Shown one piece after another: positions 33,869-43,044 of a stretch of 45,978 bases of DNA. The stretch is from DATDOR01 sp035512695 (lineage in GTDB: Bacteria; Chloroflexota; Anaerolineae; Anaerolineales; JABWBV01). A program made the translations under genes and the position numbers. The DNA is taken from contig DATKDL010000238.1 in NCBI GenBank assembly GCA_035512695.1, positions 1-45,978 on the forward strand, read 5' to 3'. The first letter of the stretch is position 1, and each line of letters opens with the position of its first letter. A model generated the notes under the pieces. That model searched no databases. It had not been told where the DNA came from and was given only the letters and a program-made list of their open reading frames with translations.

Positions 33869-34825
33869 CTATCTCTCTCTCAAGCGAGGATCGATCGAAC
33901 GGACGGCGAACGAGGCCAGCAGATCGGCAGTCAGGAACAACCCGGCGAAGATCGTCAGGATGATGGCGACGACCTGCGGATCCAGGAACAGCAGCGTTTC
34001 CGCCGAATCGGTCCGCAGCGGCGGGACCAGGGTCTGGGCCAGCAGGCGTCCCAGCCCGGTCCAGGCGAACAGCCATTCGACGACGACCAGCTCCCCGACC
34101 AGCAGCCGGAAGGAGGCCGTGACCGTCAGGATAACGGGCGCGAGGATATTGCGCATGGCGTATTTGAGCCGGATCGCCCGCCAGGTCTGCCCGAGGCTGC
34201 GCCCGGCGCGGACGTACTGCTTGCTCAATTCTCCGGACAGGATCCCGGCGGTGAGCTGGGCGATCTGCATCGTCGGCCGCGCCATCAGCGCGATGACTGG
34301 AAAGACCAGGTGCTTATCCCACCCGAAGCCCTGGATCTCGAACGGCAGCTCCGTCCCCGGCCCCGCCCAGAGCACGTACCCGACCGAAGACGCGATCAGC
34401 AGGCTCCCGATATAAAAGCTCGGCATCGCCAGTCCGGAGGTGGAGACGAAGGTCAGCCAGCGGGCGACGCCGGCCGGTTCGTTCCGGACCGCGGCCAGAC
34501 CGAGCAGCACGCCGATCAGGACACTCAGGACCAGGGCGACGGCGATCAGCCCCAGGCTGGCGATCGTCGCCTCCTGGATCGAGCCCAGCACACCGGCCTG
34601 GTTGGCCGTCCGCAGTTCGGGGTTTAAGAATGTGGTCAGATACTCCCGGTACGCCGGGATCAGCGGCCCCGTCGGCTGGACGAACGGCAGGAACGGCGTC
34701 CGGGCAGCCCGCAAGGGCCGCGCAAAATGCGCGTACGCGTAGCCCAGGAAATTGACCAGCAGCAGGGCGGGTGGGATGAGGAGGAGGCGGCGGGTGAAGT
34801 AGCGGAGCATATGATTCAGCCTCAC
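33869..34825 (-). CDS. Oligopeptide-type ABC permease, DppB/OppB-like, second pair
   Basis: 318 residues from the GTG at 34825, chosen because GTGA overlaps the stop of the previous gene; ATG 34810 is the alternative. RYFTRRLLLIPPALLLVNFLGYAYAHF is the DppB-like start. The EAA-type loop is YVRAGRSLGQTWRAIRLKYAMRNILAPVI, in which the usual His before the 'ALRN' block is replaced by a Lys-Tyr pair. It would form the translocation pore with the following permease. Confidence 0.9.
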   Translation of the reverse strand: MRLNHMLRYFTRRLLLIPPALLLVNFLGYAYAHFARPLRAARTPFLPFVQPTGPLIPAYREYLTTFLNPELRTANQAGVLGSIQEATIASLGLIAVALVLSVLIGVLLGLAAVRNEPAGVARWLTFVSTSGLAMPSFYIGSLLIASSVGYVLWAGPGTELPFEIQGFGWDKHLVFPVIALMARPTMQIAQLTAGILSGELSKQYVRAGRSLGQTWRAIRLKYAMRNILAPVILTVTASFRLLVGELVVVEWLFAWTGLGRLLAQTLVPPLRTDSAETLLFLDPQVVAIILTIFAGLFLTADLLASFAVRSIDPRLRER

Positions 34826-36033
34826 GGCTTCGTCCGGAACTCGATCCGGTAAAGCCCTCCATCCTCAAGCGAGACGACGGCGCCGCCGTCGGGGAGGGCG
34901 CTTCCCCCGGTGAATTTGGCTTCCGCGTGGCCGATGATCCGGTTCCAGAGGGCCAGGCCGAATTCCAGTGAGAAGCCGGCGCAGTTGGGGAGGCCGTTCT
35001 CCCGCACATCGGCCCGGCTTCTTCCACAGACGATGTGGACGCCGTCGCCGGTGATGTCGATGAAGTGCGTGAAAAAGCCCTCCTCGACGTGGGCGATGTG
35101 CAACATGCGGCCGGACGGGCTGAACCAGGCGATCGCCGCCGGATAGACGAACCAGACCTCCCCGTTCTCGAGGACGCCGGCGAGAAACGGCGGCCCAAGT
35201 TCGTGCGGCGCGACCACGCGCTCGTCGGCCAGAACGGCGCGCCCGTCGGCATAGGTCCAGCGCACGAGGGCGCTCTCGAAAAGCAGGTACAACTGCCGGT
35301 CCGCCCCGATAGAGAGCGCCTCCGGCTCGAAATCCAGCCCCAGGTCGACCGGGGCGCCGTCGATTGTGCTGAAGACCTCGCCCCGGAACAGGACCAGCTG
35401 CCCGTTCGGGGTCGCCTGGGGTGCCCGGAAATAGGAATGGGTGGCCACCGGGCTAAGCCAGAGCGGCTCGCCGCCGGCCGTGACGGCCTGGATATGGCCC
35501 CTTGAGGCTGTCTGGACGGTGTAATACAGCGTTCCGTCGGGGCCTGCGGCCGGCCCTGCGATCGCCGTTCCGGCCGCATGCTCGAACCGCCAGAGCGGCT
35601 CGCCGCCAGTGGTGAAGGCGTTCAGCCCCAACCGGTCCAGGACGAAGAGGCGCTCATCGAGGACAAGCGGCGTCCCGGCGGTTTTGGCCGGGAGCTGCGT
35701 CTCCCAGAGCACCTGCCCGGTTTCGGTCAGGGCTATCAGGTTTCCGGACAGGCCGGCGACGAAGATGATGCCTTCCTCCGACACGGCCGGCGCCCCCGGA
35801 AAACCGGATGGGTCGGTCAGGAGAGTGGTCGTGACGACGGTGTAGGGCGGCGGGAGGACGGGCTGTTCCGCCGGGTCTCCCGCTGCCGGTGCTGTGGATG
35901 GTGGGGGTTCGGTCGTCGCGGTTGGGGCAGTCGTCGGCGACGGCTGTCCGCAGGAGACGGTCAGGAGGAAAACGGCAGCCAGTAACGGGACGTATACGCC
36001 CATTCGCCTTTTCGCCCATTCGCTCAATCTCAC
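34822..36033 (-). CDS. PQQ-type beta-propeller lipoprotein
   Basis: 403 residues. Residues 1-28 form a lipoprotein signal (PLLAAVFLLTVSC, Cys28 as lipidation site) and residues 29-55 a Pro/Thr linker. From about 60 to the end there is one propeller of PQQ-like blades (GIIFVAGLSGNLIALTETGQVLWE, GTLYYTVQTASRGHIQAVTAGGEPLWL). It is closely similar to the last propeller of the adjacent permease fusion (LPPPYTVVTTTLLTDPSGF versus LPPPYTVITALILSDSSGF), so one copied from the other. Tethered to the outer face, it could replace a solute-binding protein. ATGA overlaps on both sides. Confidence 0.88.
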   Translation of the reverse strand: MRLSEWAKRRMGVYVPLLAAVFLLTVSCGQPSPTTAPTATTEPPPSTAPAAGDPAEQPVLPPPYTVVTTTLLTDPSGFPGAPAVSEEGIIFVAGLSGNLIALTETGQVLWETQLPAKTAGTPLVLDERLFVLDRLGLNAFTTGGEPLWRFEHAAGTAIAGPAAGPDGTLYYTVQTASRGHIQAVTAGGEPLWLSPVATHSYFRAPQATPNGQLVLFRGEVFSTIDGAPVDLGLDFEPEALSIGADRQLYLLFESALVRWTYADGRAVLADERVVAPHELGPPFLAGVLENGEVWFVYPAAIAWFSPSGRMLHIAHVEEGFFTHFIDITGDGVHIVCGRSRADVRENGLPNCAGFSLEFGLALWNRIIGHAEAKFTGGSALPDGGAVVSLEDGGLYRIEFRTKP

Positions 36034-39000
36034 GGCCTCACCTCCTCAAACTCGATCCGGTACAGGTTGCCTTCCTCATTTGCCGCAAAGACCACGTTTC
36101 CGACGAAAGCCAACCCCATGAAATCAACCAGGTCCTCGTCCAGGACGACGTTCCAGGGTTCCAGATCGTACCGGATGTCCAACGCCAGGCAGTTGGAAAT
36201 GGCATTCTGGCGGAAATCGGCCCGGTCCCGGCCGCAGGCGAAGAGGATCCCATCGGGGGCGGGGCTTGCATAGATCTCGAACCAGGCTGCGACCGAACCT
36301 GAGAGACGGATCAATTCCCCGGCAGGCGTAAACCAGGCGACAAAGCTGCGGCTCACCAGCCAGACCGTCCCATCCGGGAGCGTGCCGCCGGACACCGGAT
36401 TGCCAAAAGGCGAGATTACCCGCTCCTCGGCCAGCACGGCCCGGTTCCCGACCAGGTTCCAGCGTACGAAGGTCCCATCGAACAGCAAATAGACCTGCCC
36501 GTCCGCCCCGGCGATCAGCTCGTCCGGCTGGAATTCGAGCCCGAGGTCGACCGGCGAGCCGTCGATGGTGCTGAAGGCCTCGTGCTTGAACAGGACCAGC
36601 TGGCCGTTCGGCGAGACCACGGGGGGCCGGTAGAACGAGAAGGTGCTGACCCGGGTCGCCCACAGCGCCACTCCGACGGCCGAAACGGCCTGGATCGTCC
36701 CGTTGGACCCGGTCTGCAGGGTGTAGTAGAGCGTGCCGTCCGGCCCGGCGACAGGCCCGGCGATCGCCGTGGCGGCGCCGTGCTCGAAGCGCCAGACCGG
36801 TTCGCCGGAGCGCGTGAAGGCGCTCAGGCCTTCCCGGTCCAGCACGTAAAGGACCTCCCCGACGATGAGCGGCGTCCCGGCGGCTTTGGCGGGCAGCGCC
36901 GCCTCCCATAGCGGGTCTCCATTCGAAGCCACCGCGTGCAGCAGCCCGTCGAAACCCGCGATGTAGACCGCCCCGTCCGCCGAGACAGCCGGCCCGCCTA
37001 TAAAACCGGACGAATCGCTCAGGATCAGGGCGGTGATCACGGTATAGGGCGGCGGGAGCACGTGTTCGTGCTCGTCCTCGTCCTCGTGCGCTTCCGCGGT
37101 CTCAGTCGGGTCGCCTTCGACCGGTTCGGTCGTCTCGGCGGTTTCCGGGGTCGGGGAGGGCGCCGGGGTCTGCGTTGCGGGGGCGCTCACGGCGCCAATG
37201 GCGTGCAGGAAGCCGTCCGTGCTGGCGACGTACAGCCGTTCGGGCGCCAGCGCGCCGCCGGCGAGTTCGAACCCGTCGATCCCGGCCGTCCAGAGCGGTT
37301 CCTCCGACCCGAACGGGAAAGCCTGGCAGTCCATCGGTCCGTAACCCTGTTCGAGATTGCCGCAGGAATAAAGGGTGTGCCGGACGTCGACACCGAGCGG
37401 TGCGCTGTTGCGCGTCCCGTAATGGACCTGGCTTAAAATGCCCCCAGCGCCGTCCAGCCAGACGAGGCGGGTGTCCTCGCCGAAGCCGCGGCTGCGGGAA
37501 AAGGATGAATAGAACAGCCAGAATAAATCCGGACCGGCAGCCCCGGCGGTCTGCGGCCGGCCGGTGGTGAAACCTTCAAACTCCCACTCGATCGGCGGGC
37601 CGAACGTCACGTCTGCCCCGGTCCTTTCGATCGTATGGATGAAATTGTCGAGCCGGAAGAACAGCTCGCCCCCAGGGTCCACCAGGTACTGGTGGACTTC
37701 GTGCGGGGCCAGCCAGTCGAGCCGCGTCCCGGTCCGGGCGTCGATGACGCCCTGGTCGAGAAAGATCGTATCCCCGGTCACCTGCGCCGGGTCCTGGCCC
37801 GCCCCGAGGATCTCGACGCTGACTTCCCATAGCACGGTGCCTTCCGGCGAGACGGCCTGCAGGAAACCCCCGGTCGGGTAGTAGATCGTCCCGTCCCTGG
37901 CGACGACCGGGCCGGCGGTGGCGGGCCTGGCCAGGTCTGCGTTGGCGCGCCATTCGAGCTGCCCAAGCGGCGAGTAGGCCGAGAGCCCGCCCTCCGCATC
38001 GGCGATGTAGATCCGGCCGTCCGGGCCGATCGCTGGGCCGGAGACCGGGGCCGCCGGGGTCCGGGTCTGCCAGATGACGCTCCCGTCGCGGTCGATGGCG
38101 TACACAAAACCGGACAGCCCGGCGGCGATGATGGCCCCATCCTGCGTCACGGCCGGCCCGCCGGCGAAACCGGCCGGGTCGGTGAAGGTCCAGGCGATCT
38201 CGCCGGTCTGCGGTCCCAGCGCGGGCAGATAGCGCGTTCCGGCCGCATCGCCACGGGCGGACGGCCAGATCGGCCGGTCAAAGACGACGGCCGGCGGCGG
38301 GTTGGCGGCGGCGATCCGCCGGTCGATCTCCATCCAGGCCATCCCGGTCAGGAGGACGACGGCGGAGATCCCCAGAATGGCCCGTACGAGCGGCCGTCTG
38401 ACCAGGTTTCCCACCCGCCAGAAGACCCGGTCGTCCAGCCAGAGCAGGAACCGGTCGCGGGTCTCGGACAGGAAAGTGCGCCGGCGGGGGGCGGTCAGGC
38501 TGGCCTGCCGCCGCAGCCCTTCCCCTAGCAGGTTGAACCCCAGGACGATGGTGAAGATGACGGCCCCGATGGTCAGCAGCGGCCAGGGCCGGGTGACGAT
38601 CGTGTCGGCGGTGGCCAGCATCTGGCCGAGTTCCGGGACCCCGCTGGTCGCCACCGCGACCGAATCGGTGACCTGGACCCAGACGTCCCCGCCGATGTAG
38701 TAGCCCAGAAAGCCGAGCGCCGCCGTCAACATCAGGGTGCTGCTGATCTCGAGGGCGAACAGCATCCAGATCATCGACATCACGCCCCGGAGCACGTGTC
38801 GGAACAGGATCTGCGTTTCCCCGGCCCCCAGGCTGTGGGCGGCCTCGATATAGACCTGCGAGCGGATCGTTGCGGTGCGCTCGCGGATGATCCGGCCGGC
38901 TTCGACCCAGCCGGTCAGCGACAGACCGACGACGAAGGCCCACACGCCGTATTCCACGCCCACAGCGGCGATCCCGCCCAGCGCGACCATGATGACCGGG

Positions 39001-39422
39001 ATTGCCAGCGCAGCCCGGATCAGCAGATCGCAGAACCGGCCGTAGACCGACCGCGACCAGCCGGCCGTCAGCCCGATGACGGCGCCGAGCGCCAGCCGAA
39101 CGGCGGCGACGATCAGGACCATCGAGAGCGTCGGTCCGACGCCCCACAGCACCCGGCTGAGCATGTCCCGGCCGTCGTTGTCCGAGCCGAGCGGGAAACC
39201 GGGCGTGCCGGGGGCGTAGGGCAGCCGCAGCCATTCCCCGTCGACCTGCAGGGTCAGGGTGCGTTCGAGCGGGTCTTTCGGGGCGAGCTCCGGGCCGCGG
39301 GCGGCCAGCCAGGCACCTGCGAGCACGATTGCTGCGCCGATCACGAGCGGCCAGTTGACCAGCGGGGGACGGGACGGGGGGCGGGACGGCCGTCGGGGCC
39401 GGAGCGAGGCGGTGGTGGTCAT
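36030..39422 (-). CDS. DppC-like ABC permease fused to two PQQ-type beta-propellers
   Basis: 1130 residues from the ATG at 39422 (ATGA overlap with the upstream gene; I rejected the longer frame to 40499). Residues about 1-300 are a DppC-like permease (WPLVIGAAIVLAGAWLAARGPELAPKDPLERTL, EAA loop EAAHSLGAGETQILFRHVL). A further membrane helix at about 340-365 (RAILGISAVVLLTGMAWMEI) takes the chain outward. Propeller 1 lies at about 385-720 and propeller 2 at about 755-1130, joined by a Pro/Thr/Glu/His linker. I know no ABC permease with covalent propellers. The fusion fixes stoichiometry between pore and receptor. Confidence 0.9.
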   Translation of the reverse strand: MTTTASLRPRRPSRPPSRPPLVNWPLVIGAAIVLAGAWLAARGPELAPKDPLERTLTLQVDGEWLRLPYAPGTPGFPLGSDNDGRDMLSRVLWGVGPTLSMVLIVAAVRLALGAVIGLTAGWSRSVYGRFCDLLIRAALAIPVIMVALGGIAAVGVEYGVWAFVVGLSLTGWVEAGRIIRERTATIRSQVYIEAAHSLGAGETQILFRHVLRGVMSMIWMLFALEISSTLMLTAALGFLGYYIGGDVWVQVTDSVAVATSGVPELGQMLATADTIVTRPWPLLTIGAVIFTIVLGFNLLGEGLRRQASLTAPRRRTFLSETRDRFLLWLDDRVFWRVGNLVRRPLVRAILGISAVVLLTGMAWMEIDRRIAAANPPPAVVFDRPIWPSARGDAAGTRYLPALGPQTGEIAWTFTDPAGFAGGPAVTQDGAIIAAGLSGFVYAIDRDGSVIWQTRTPAAPVSGPAIGPDGRIYIADAEGGLSAYSPLGQLEWRANADLARPATAGPVVARDGTIYYPTGGFLQAVSPEGTVLWEVSVEILGAGQDPAQVTGDTIFLDQGVIDARTGTRLDWLAPHEVHQYLVDPGGELFFRLDNFIHTIERTGADVTFGPPIEWEFEGFTTGRPQTAGAAGPDLFWLFYSSFSRSRGFGEDTRLVWLDGAGGILSQVHYGTRNSAPLGVDVRHTLYSCGNLEQGYGPMDCQAFPFGSEEPLWTAGIDGFELAGGALAPERLYVASTDGFLHAIGAVSAPATQTPAPSPTPETAETTEPVEGDPTETAEAHEDEDEHEHVLPPPYTVITALILSDSSGFIGGPAVSADGAVYIAGFDGLLHAVASNGDPLWEAALPAKAAGTPLIVGEVLYVLDREGLSAFTRSGEPVWRFEHGAATAIAGPVAGPDGTLYYTLQTGSNGTIQAVSAVGVALWATRVSTFSFYRPPVVSPNGQLVLFKHEAFSTIDGSPVDLGLEFQPDELIAGADGQVYLLFDGTFVRWNLVGNRAVLAEERVISPFGNPVSGGTLPDGTVWLVSRSFVAWFTPAGELIRLSGSVAAWFEIYASPAPDGILFACGRDRADFRQNAISNCLALDIRYDLEPWNVVLDEDLVDFMGLAFVGNVVFAANEEGNLYRIEFEEVRP

Positions 39423-40396
39423 GCGCCGGGCTCCCTCAGCCGCGGATCGGAAAGCCTGGCCAGCAGCGAAGCGACCGCATCGACCAGCATGAACAGCGCC
39501 GCAAAGACGACGAGGACGGCGGCCATGACCGCCGGCGCGAGGAACAGGCTGGTCTCCGTGCTCCCACCGCCCTGGTTGAAAGCCGTCCCCGATGGGATCA
39601 AAGTCTCGGCCAGCAGCCGGCCGATCCCGGGCCAGTCGAACAGCCATTCGACCACGATCAGTTCCCCAACCAGCATCCGCAGCGAGCCGGCCACGGTCAG
39701 GATGACCGGGGCGTAGATGTTGCGGAAGGCGTCCTTGAGCCGGATCTGGCGCCAGGAGTGCCCCAAAGCGCGCGCCGCGACAACGTACTGCTGGTTGAAC
39801 TCCTCCACCAGCATCCCGGCGGTCAGCTGGGCCATCTGGACGGTCGGGCGGATCGACAGGACGAGGACGGGCATGACCACGTGCAGGTCCCAGCCGAACC
39901 CGAGCAGGGGGATCGGGAGGGACGTCCCGGGCGGCGTCAGCTTGGCGTAGAGAAACCAGGCCGAGAAGAACAGGGCGCCGACGAAAAAGGTCGGCATCGC
40001 CAGCCCGGTGGTGGAGACGGCGGTGAGCCAGCGCCGGATGGCGGGCGGCTGCGTCCGGGCGGCCAGGACGCCGATCGCGACCCCCAGCGTTGTGCTGATG
40101 GCGAGCGCCAGCGCGAGCAGCCCCAGGCTGGCGAGGGCGGTCTGGGCGATCGCCGCGGCGATGGAGGCAGGCAGGGTGAAATGGGCTTCCGGCATGATCC
40201 CCAGGCCGGTTTCCCCGACCTCGCGCAGGTAGGCCAGGTAAGTTGAGAGCAGCGGCTCCGGATCCCCGTCGCCGGCCAGGAACGGGTTGGTGGCCGCCCG
40301 CAGCGGCCGCACCAGGTGCGCGTAGGCGAAGCCCAGGAAGTGCACCAGGAGCAGGGCGGGGGGGAGGATGAGGAGGCGACGGGTGATGGATCTCAC
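39419..40396 (-). CDS. Oligopeptide-type ABC permease, DppB/OppB-like, first pair
   Basis: 325 residues from the GTG at 40396 (GTGA overlap with the upstream gene). RSITRRLLILPPALLLVHFLGFAYAHLVRPLRAATNPF is nearly the same as the second-pair protein. The coupling loop is YVVAARALGHSWRQIRLKDAFRNIYAPVI, again with Lys-Asp in place of the common His. It partners the fusion permease that starts within its own stop codon. Confidence 0.92.
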   Translation of the reverse strand: MRSITRRLLILPPALLLVHFLGFAYAHLVRPLRAATNPFLAGDGDPEPLLSTYLAYLREVGETGLGIMPEAHFTLPASIAAAIAQTALASLGLLALALAISTTLGVAIGVLAARTQPPAIRRWLTAVSTTGLAMPTFFVGALFFSAWFLYAKLTPPGTSLPIPLLGFGWDLHVVMPVLVLSIRPTVQMAQLTAGMLVEEFNQQYVVAARALGHSWRQIRLKDAFRNIYAPVILTVAGSLRMLVGELIVVEWLFDWPGIGRLLAETLIPSGTAFNQGGGSTETSLFLAPAVMAAVLVVFAALFMLVDAVASLLARLSDPRLREPGA

Positions 40397-43044
40397 GGGA
40401 TTTCAACCTCGAACATGTACACATCCACCCCACCGGCGACGACGTACAGCCGGCCGTCCTGGTAGAGGACTGTCGGGGGAAAGCGGGAAACGCCCCCATC
40501 GATGCCCTCGATCGTCAGGCTCCAAACCGGTTCCGGGCTGGAGGGGACCTCTTTAATGCAGGTCAGCGTCTGGGCTTCCGGGTCCTGCTCGCAGTGGGTG
40601 AATTCGGGCCCGATCTCCCCGGTGCTGAACCCGATGACGGACCAGGGGCGTTCAAACGACCGGATGTCCCCCGTATCCGGATCGACCCAGAGGTACCGGG
40701 GTGCGTTCGGGTCGAAGATCTGGACCTCGATGATGCCGTTGGCGTAGACTCGGATTATGGGCTGGATGAACTGGTTCGAGCCTTCCATAATGACCGTGTA
40801 GGACCGGACCTGCTCGTATCCCTCCGGCCCGATCTCCCAGCGGATGATGTGGCTGCCGGTGCGGATGTAATTGCCCCCGTCGGCGCCTTCGATGAAGTCC
40901 TCGACTTCAAACGGAAACTCGATCGGCACGAGGACGCCAGTTGCGGCGTCGATGAAGTCGTCGGCGACGCGGATATAGGCGCCGCCGGAAACGAACTGCG
41001 GCGAGTTGAAGTACCGGAAGGTGTCCAGCGCGGTCTGCCAGCGGTGCTCGCCGTCCGGCGTGACGGATTCGAGAAACCCGGAGATCCCCGATGTGCTCAC
41101 GTAATACAGGTTCCCGTCCGGACCGAGGCGCGGATCGGAGGCCGCCCGCAAACCGCCGCCCGGATGGAACGTCCAGGCCGGACCGTCCGCATTGAACGCG
41201 TAGAGGGTGCCCTCGCTTCCGGCGATGTATAGTCTTCCTGTATCCGTCACGGCCGGTCCGGCGAAGTCGTCGCGCAGGCCCTCTTCCAGGGTGAACTGCC
41301 AGAGCAGGCCGTCCTGCGGGGTGTAGGCGTAGAGAGTGAGGCTCGAATCCCACAGGAATTCCACGTCGCCGCTCGAATAGTGGTGCAGGCTGACTGATCC
41401 GCCGAAGGGATCCCCTGAGAACAGCGCGCTGCTGACCGGGAACTCCCAGAGCTGGCCGGCCCCGGGCTGCATCGCGTAGACCCGGTCCGCCACGACGGCG
41501 ATCACGATTTCATTTTCGTAGAAATAGACCGGCAGTTCGAAAAACTCATCCGGCCTCTGGAACTCGGACAGCTGAAGGCTGCCGGACAGGCTGCCGTCCG
41601 GCGCCAGGAAATAGACGCTCCCGTCTTCCAGCAGCAGCGGCAGGGTGCCGTCGGGGAGCAGGACCGGGTAATTGACCAGCGGCGCCGGCGCCCGCCAGTA
41701 CCAGCCGCCGGGGATCTCGGCTGCGTCGGTCGGCTCGCTCACGGCCTGGACGGTCACTTCCTCTCTGCCCAGGACGACCAGGTCGCCGCCTTCCGTGGCG
41801 ATAAAGACCTCGGCGCCCCGGCGGAAGCTGCCCACAAAGAATTGTGCGGCGGCGGCGAAGGGTTTTTGCCAGAGCGGCTTTTCCTCTCCAGGTGCGAAAG
41901 CAAGGCAAAATGTGCTCCGCTGTTCGAGCTGCTCTGCCGAGACTTCGCGCGGGCTGGGGCCGCAGGCATAAAGGACGCCCAGATCGTCCTCGGCAACGAC
42001 AATCGAGAGCGAGACGCTGCCGGTAACCGTCTGGTGCGCCAGGCTGCCGTCCGGGTTGTACCAGGCAATGCCGTCGGTGGTCTGCCCGATGTAGGCGATC
42101 CAGGAAATTCCATTCAGGCCAATGGAGGCCTGCCTGATTGAAGCGCCGGGGTCCGGGATCACGAAACTGGGCCCGTCTTCGGGAAGTGTGACGGAACCAT
42201 CGACGATGGACCAGGCAGCGATGGTCTGTCCGCGCTGGAAGAAAGCGCTGCCATCGGCCGAGGTGATCCAGGCGTCGACTTCAAAGGGAAACTCCAATGG
42301 GACCGGGCTGCCGGTACTCAAATCATAGGCAGCCGATTTCACAAAAACCAGGTCCTCGCCGGGATGGACCCAGGGGGTGACCCGGTATGAACTTAACTCC
42401 ACGGGCGCTTGCCATCGGGCCGTACCGCCCGGGCTGACGGACTGCAGAAAACCCCCGCCGCCCGCTTCGAGCATGTAATACAGGTTTCCCTTCGAATCGA
42501 TTGACGCACCGCCCACGGCCCCGAAGCCATCCCCCGGATGGAATTCCCAAACCAGACCCCCATTCGTGTCGTAGGCGGCCAGTCGCCCGGACCGGTCGGC
42601 GGCGATCAGCCGGCCCGCCGGGGTCAGGACCAGGTCGCCGACCGGTGCCCCCGGGAGCTCGACGCTCCAGCGGACCCCGCCGAGGTGATCGATGGCATAC
42701 AACTGACCCCCGGCCCCGGTCAGGTAGATGGCGGTCCCATTCCCCAACGGTGCGCTGACGAACCCGGCCGGGTCCTCGAAGATGCGCACGCTGGCGGGCG
42801 CCACGATCGTGCCGAATTCGGATACGACCGCCGGCGTCACGGTCACACCGGGGACCTCGACCACGATGTTGCCCGGGGTGGCTGTGGGTTGGGCGGGCGT
42901 CCCGGTGACGGCGGCGGCCGGGCCTCCGCGTCTTTGTTCCGGGTCAAAGGCCGCCAAACCGCCCAGCCCGATCCCGACGGCAGCCAGGATCACCAGGACA
43001 AGGCCGGTGTATTGGTCGTACAGGCGCGCCAGGGTGTCTTTCAT
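40393..43044 (-). CDS. Membrane-anchored protein with two PQQ-type beta-propellers
   Basis: 883 residues from the ATG at 43044 (ATGA overlap). A short cytoplasmic start, one membrane helix at about 12-33 (YTGLVLVILAAVGIGLGGLAAF) and an outer part with two propellers at about 75-430 and 465-880. Blades such as GAGGQLYAIDHLGGVRWSVELPG and GSEGTLYAFNADGPAWTFHPGG are typical. The two propellers share an internal repeat (SPVPLEFPFEVDAWITSADG versus VLVPIEFPFEVEDFIEGADG). No PQQ-enzyme residues are evident, so it is probably a binding or scaffold protein, not a dehydrogenase. Confidence 0.88.
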   Translation of the reverse strand: MKDTLARLYDQYTGLVLVILAAVGIGLGGLAAFDPEQRRGGPAAAVTGTPAQPTATPGNIVVEVPGVTVTPAVVSEFGTIVAPASVRIFEDPAGFVSAPLGNGTAIYLTGAGGQLYAIDHLGGVRWSVELPGAPVGDLVLTPAGRLIAADRSGRLAAYDTNGGLVWEFHPGDGFGAVGGASIDSKGNLYYMLEAGGGGFLQSVSPGGTARWQAPVELSSYRVTPWVHPGEDLVFVKSAAYDLSTGSPVPLEFPFEVDAWITSADGSAFFQRGQTIAAWSIVDGSVTLPEDGPSFVIPDPGASIRQASIGLNGISWIAYIGQTTDGIAWYNPDGSLAHQTVTGSVSLSIVVAEDDLGVLYACGPSPREVSAEQLEQRSTFCLAFAPGEEKPLWQKPFAAAAQFFVGSFRRGAEVFIATEGGDLVVLGREEVTVQAVSEPTDAAEIPGGWYWRAPAPLVNYPVLLPDGTLPLLLEDGSVYFLAPDGSLSGSLQLSEFQRPDEFFELPVYFYENEIVIAVVADRVYAMQPGAGQLWEFPVSSALFSGDPFGGSVSLHHYSSGDVEFLWDSSLTLYAYTPQDGLLWQFTLEEGLRDDFAGPAVTDTGRLYIAGSEGTLYAFNADGPAWTFHPGGGLRAASDPRLGPDGNLYYVSTSGISGFLESVTPDGEHRWQTALDTFRYFNSPQFVSGGAYIRVADDFIDAATGVLVPIEFPFEVEDFIEGADGGNYIRTGSHIIRWEIGPEGYEQVRSYTVIMEGSNQFIQPIIRVYANGIIEVQIFDPNAPRYLWVDPDTGDIRSFERPWSVIGFSTGEIGPEFTHCEQDPEAQTLTCIKEVPSSPEPVWSLTIEGIDGGVSRFPPTVLYQDGRLYVVAGGVDVYMFEVEIP

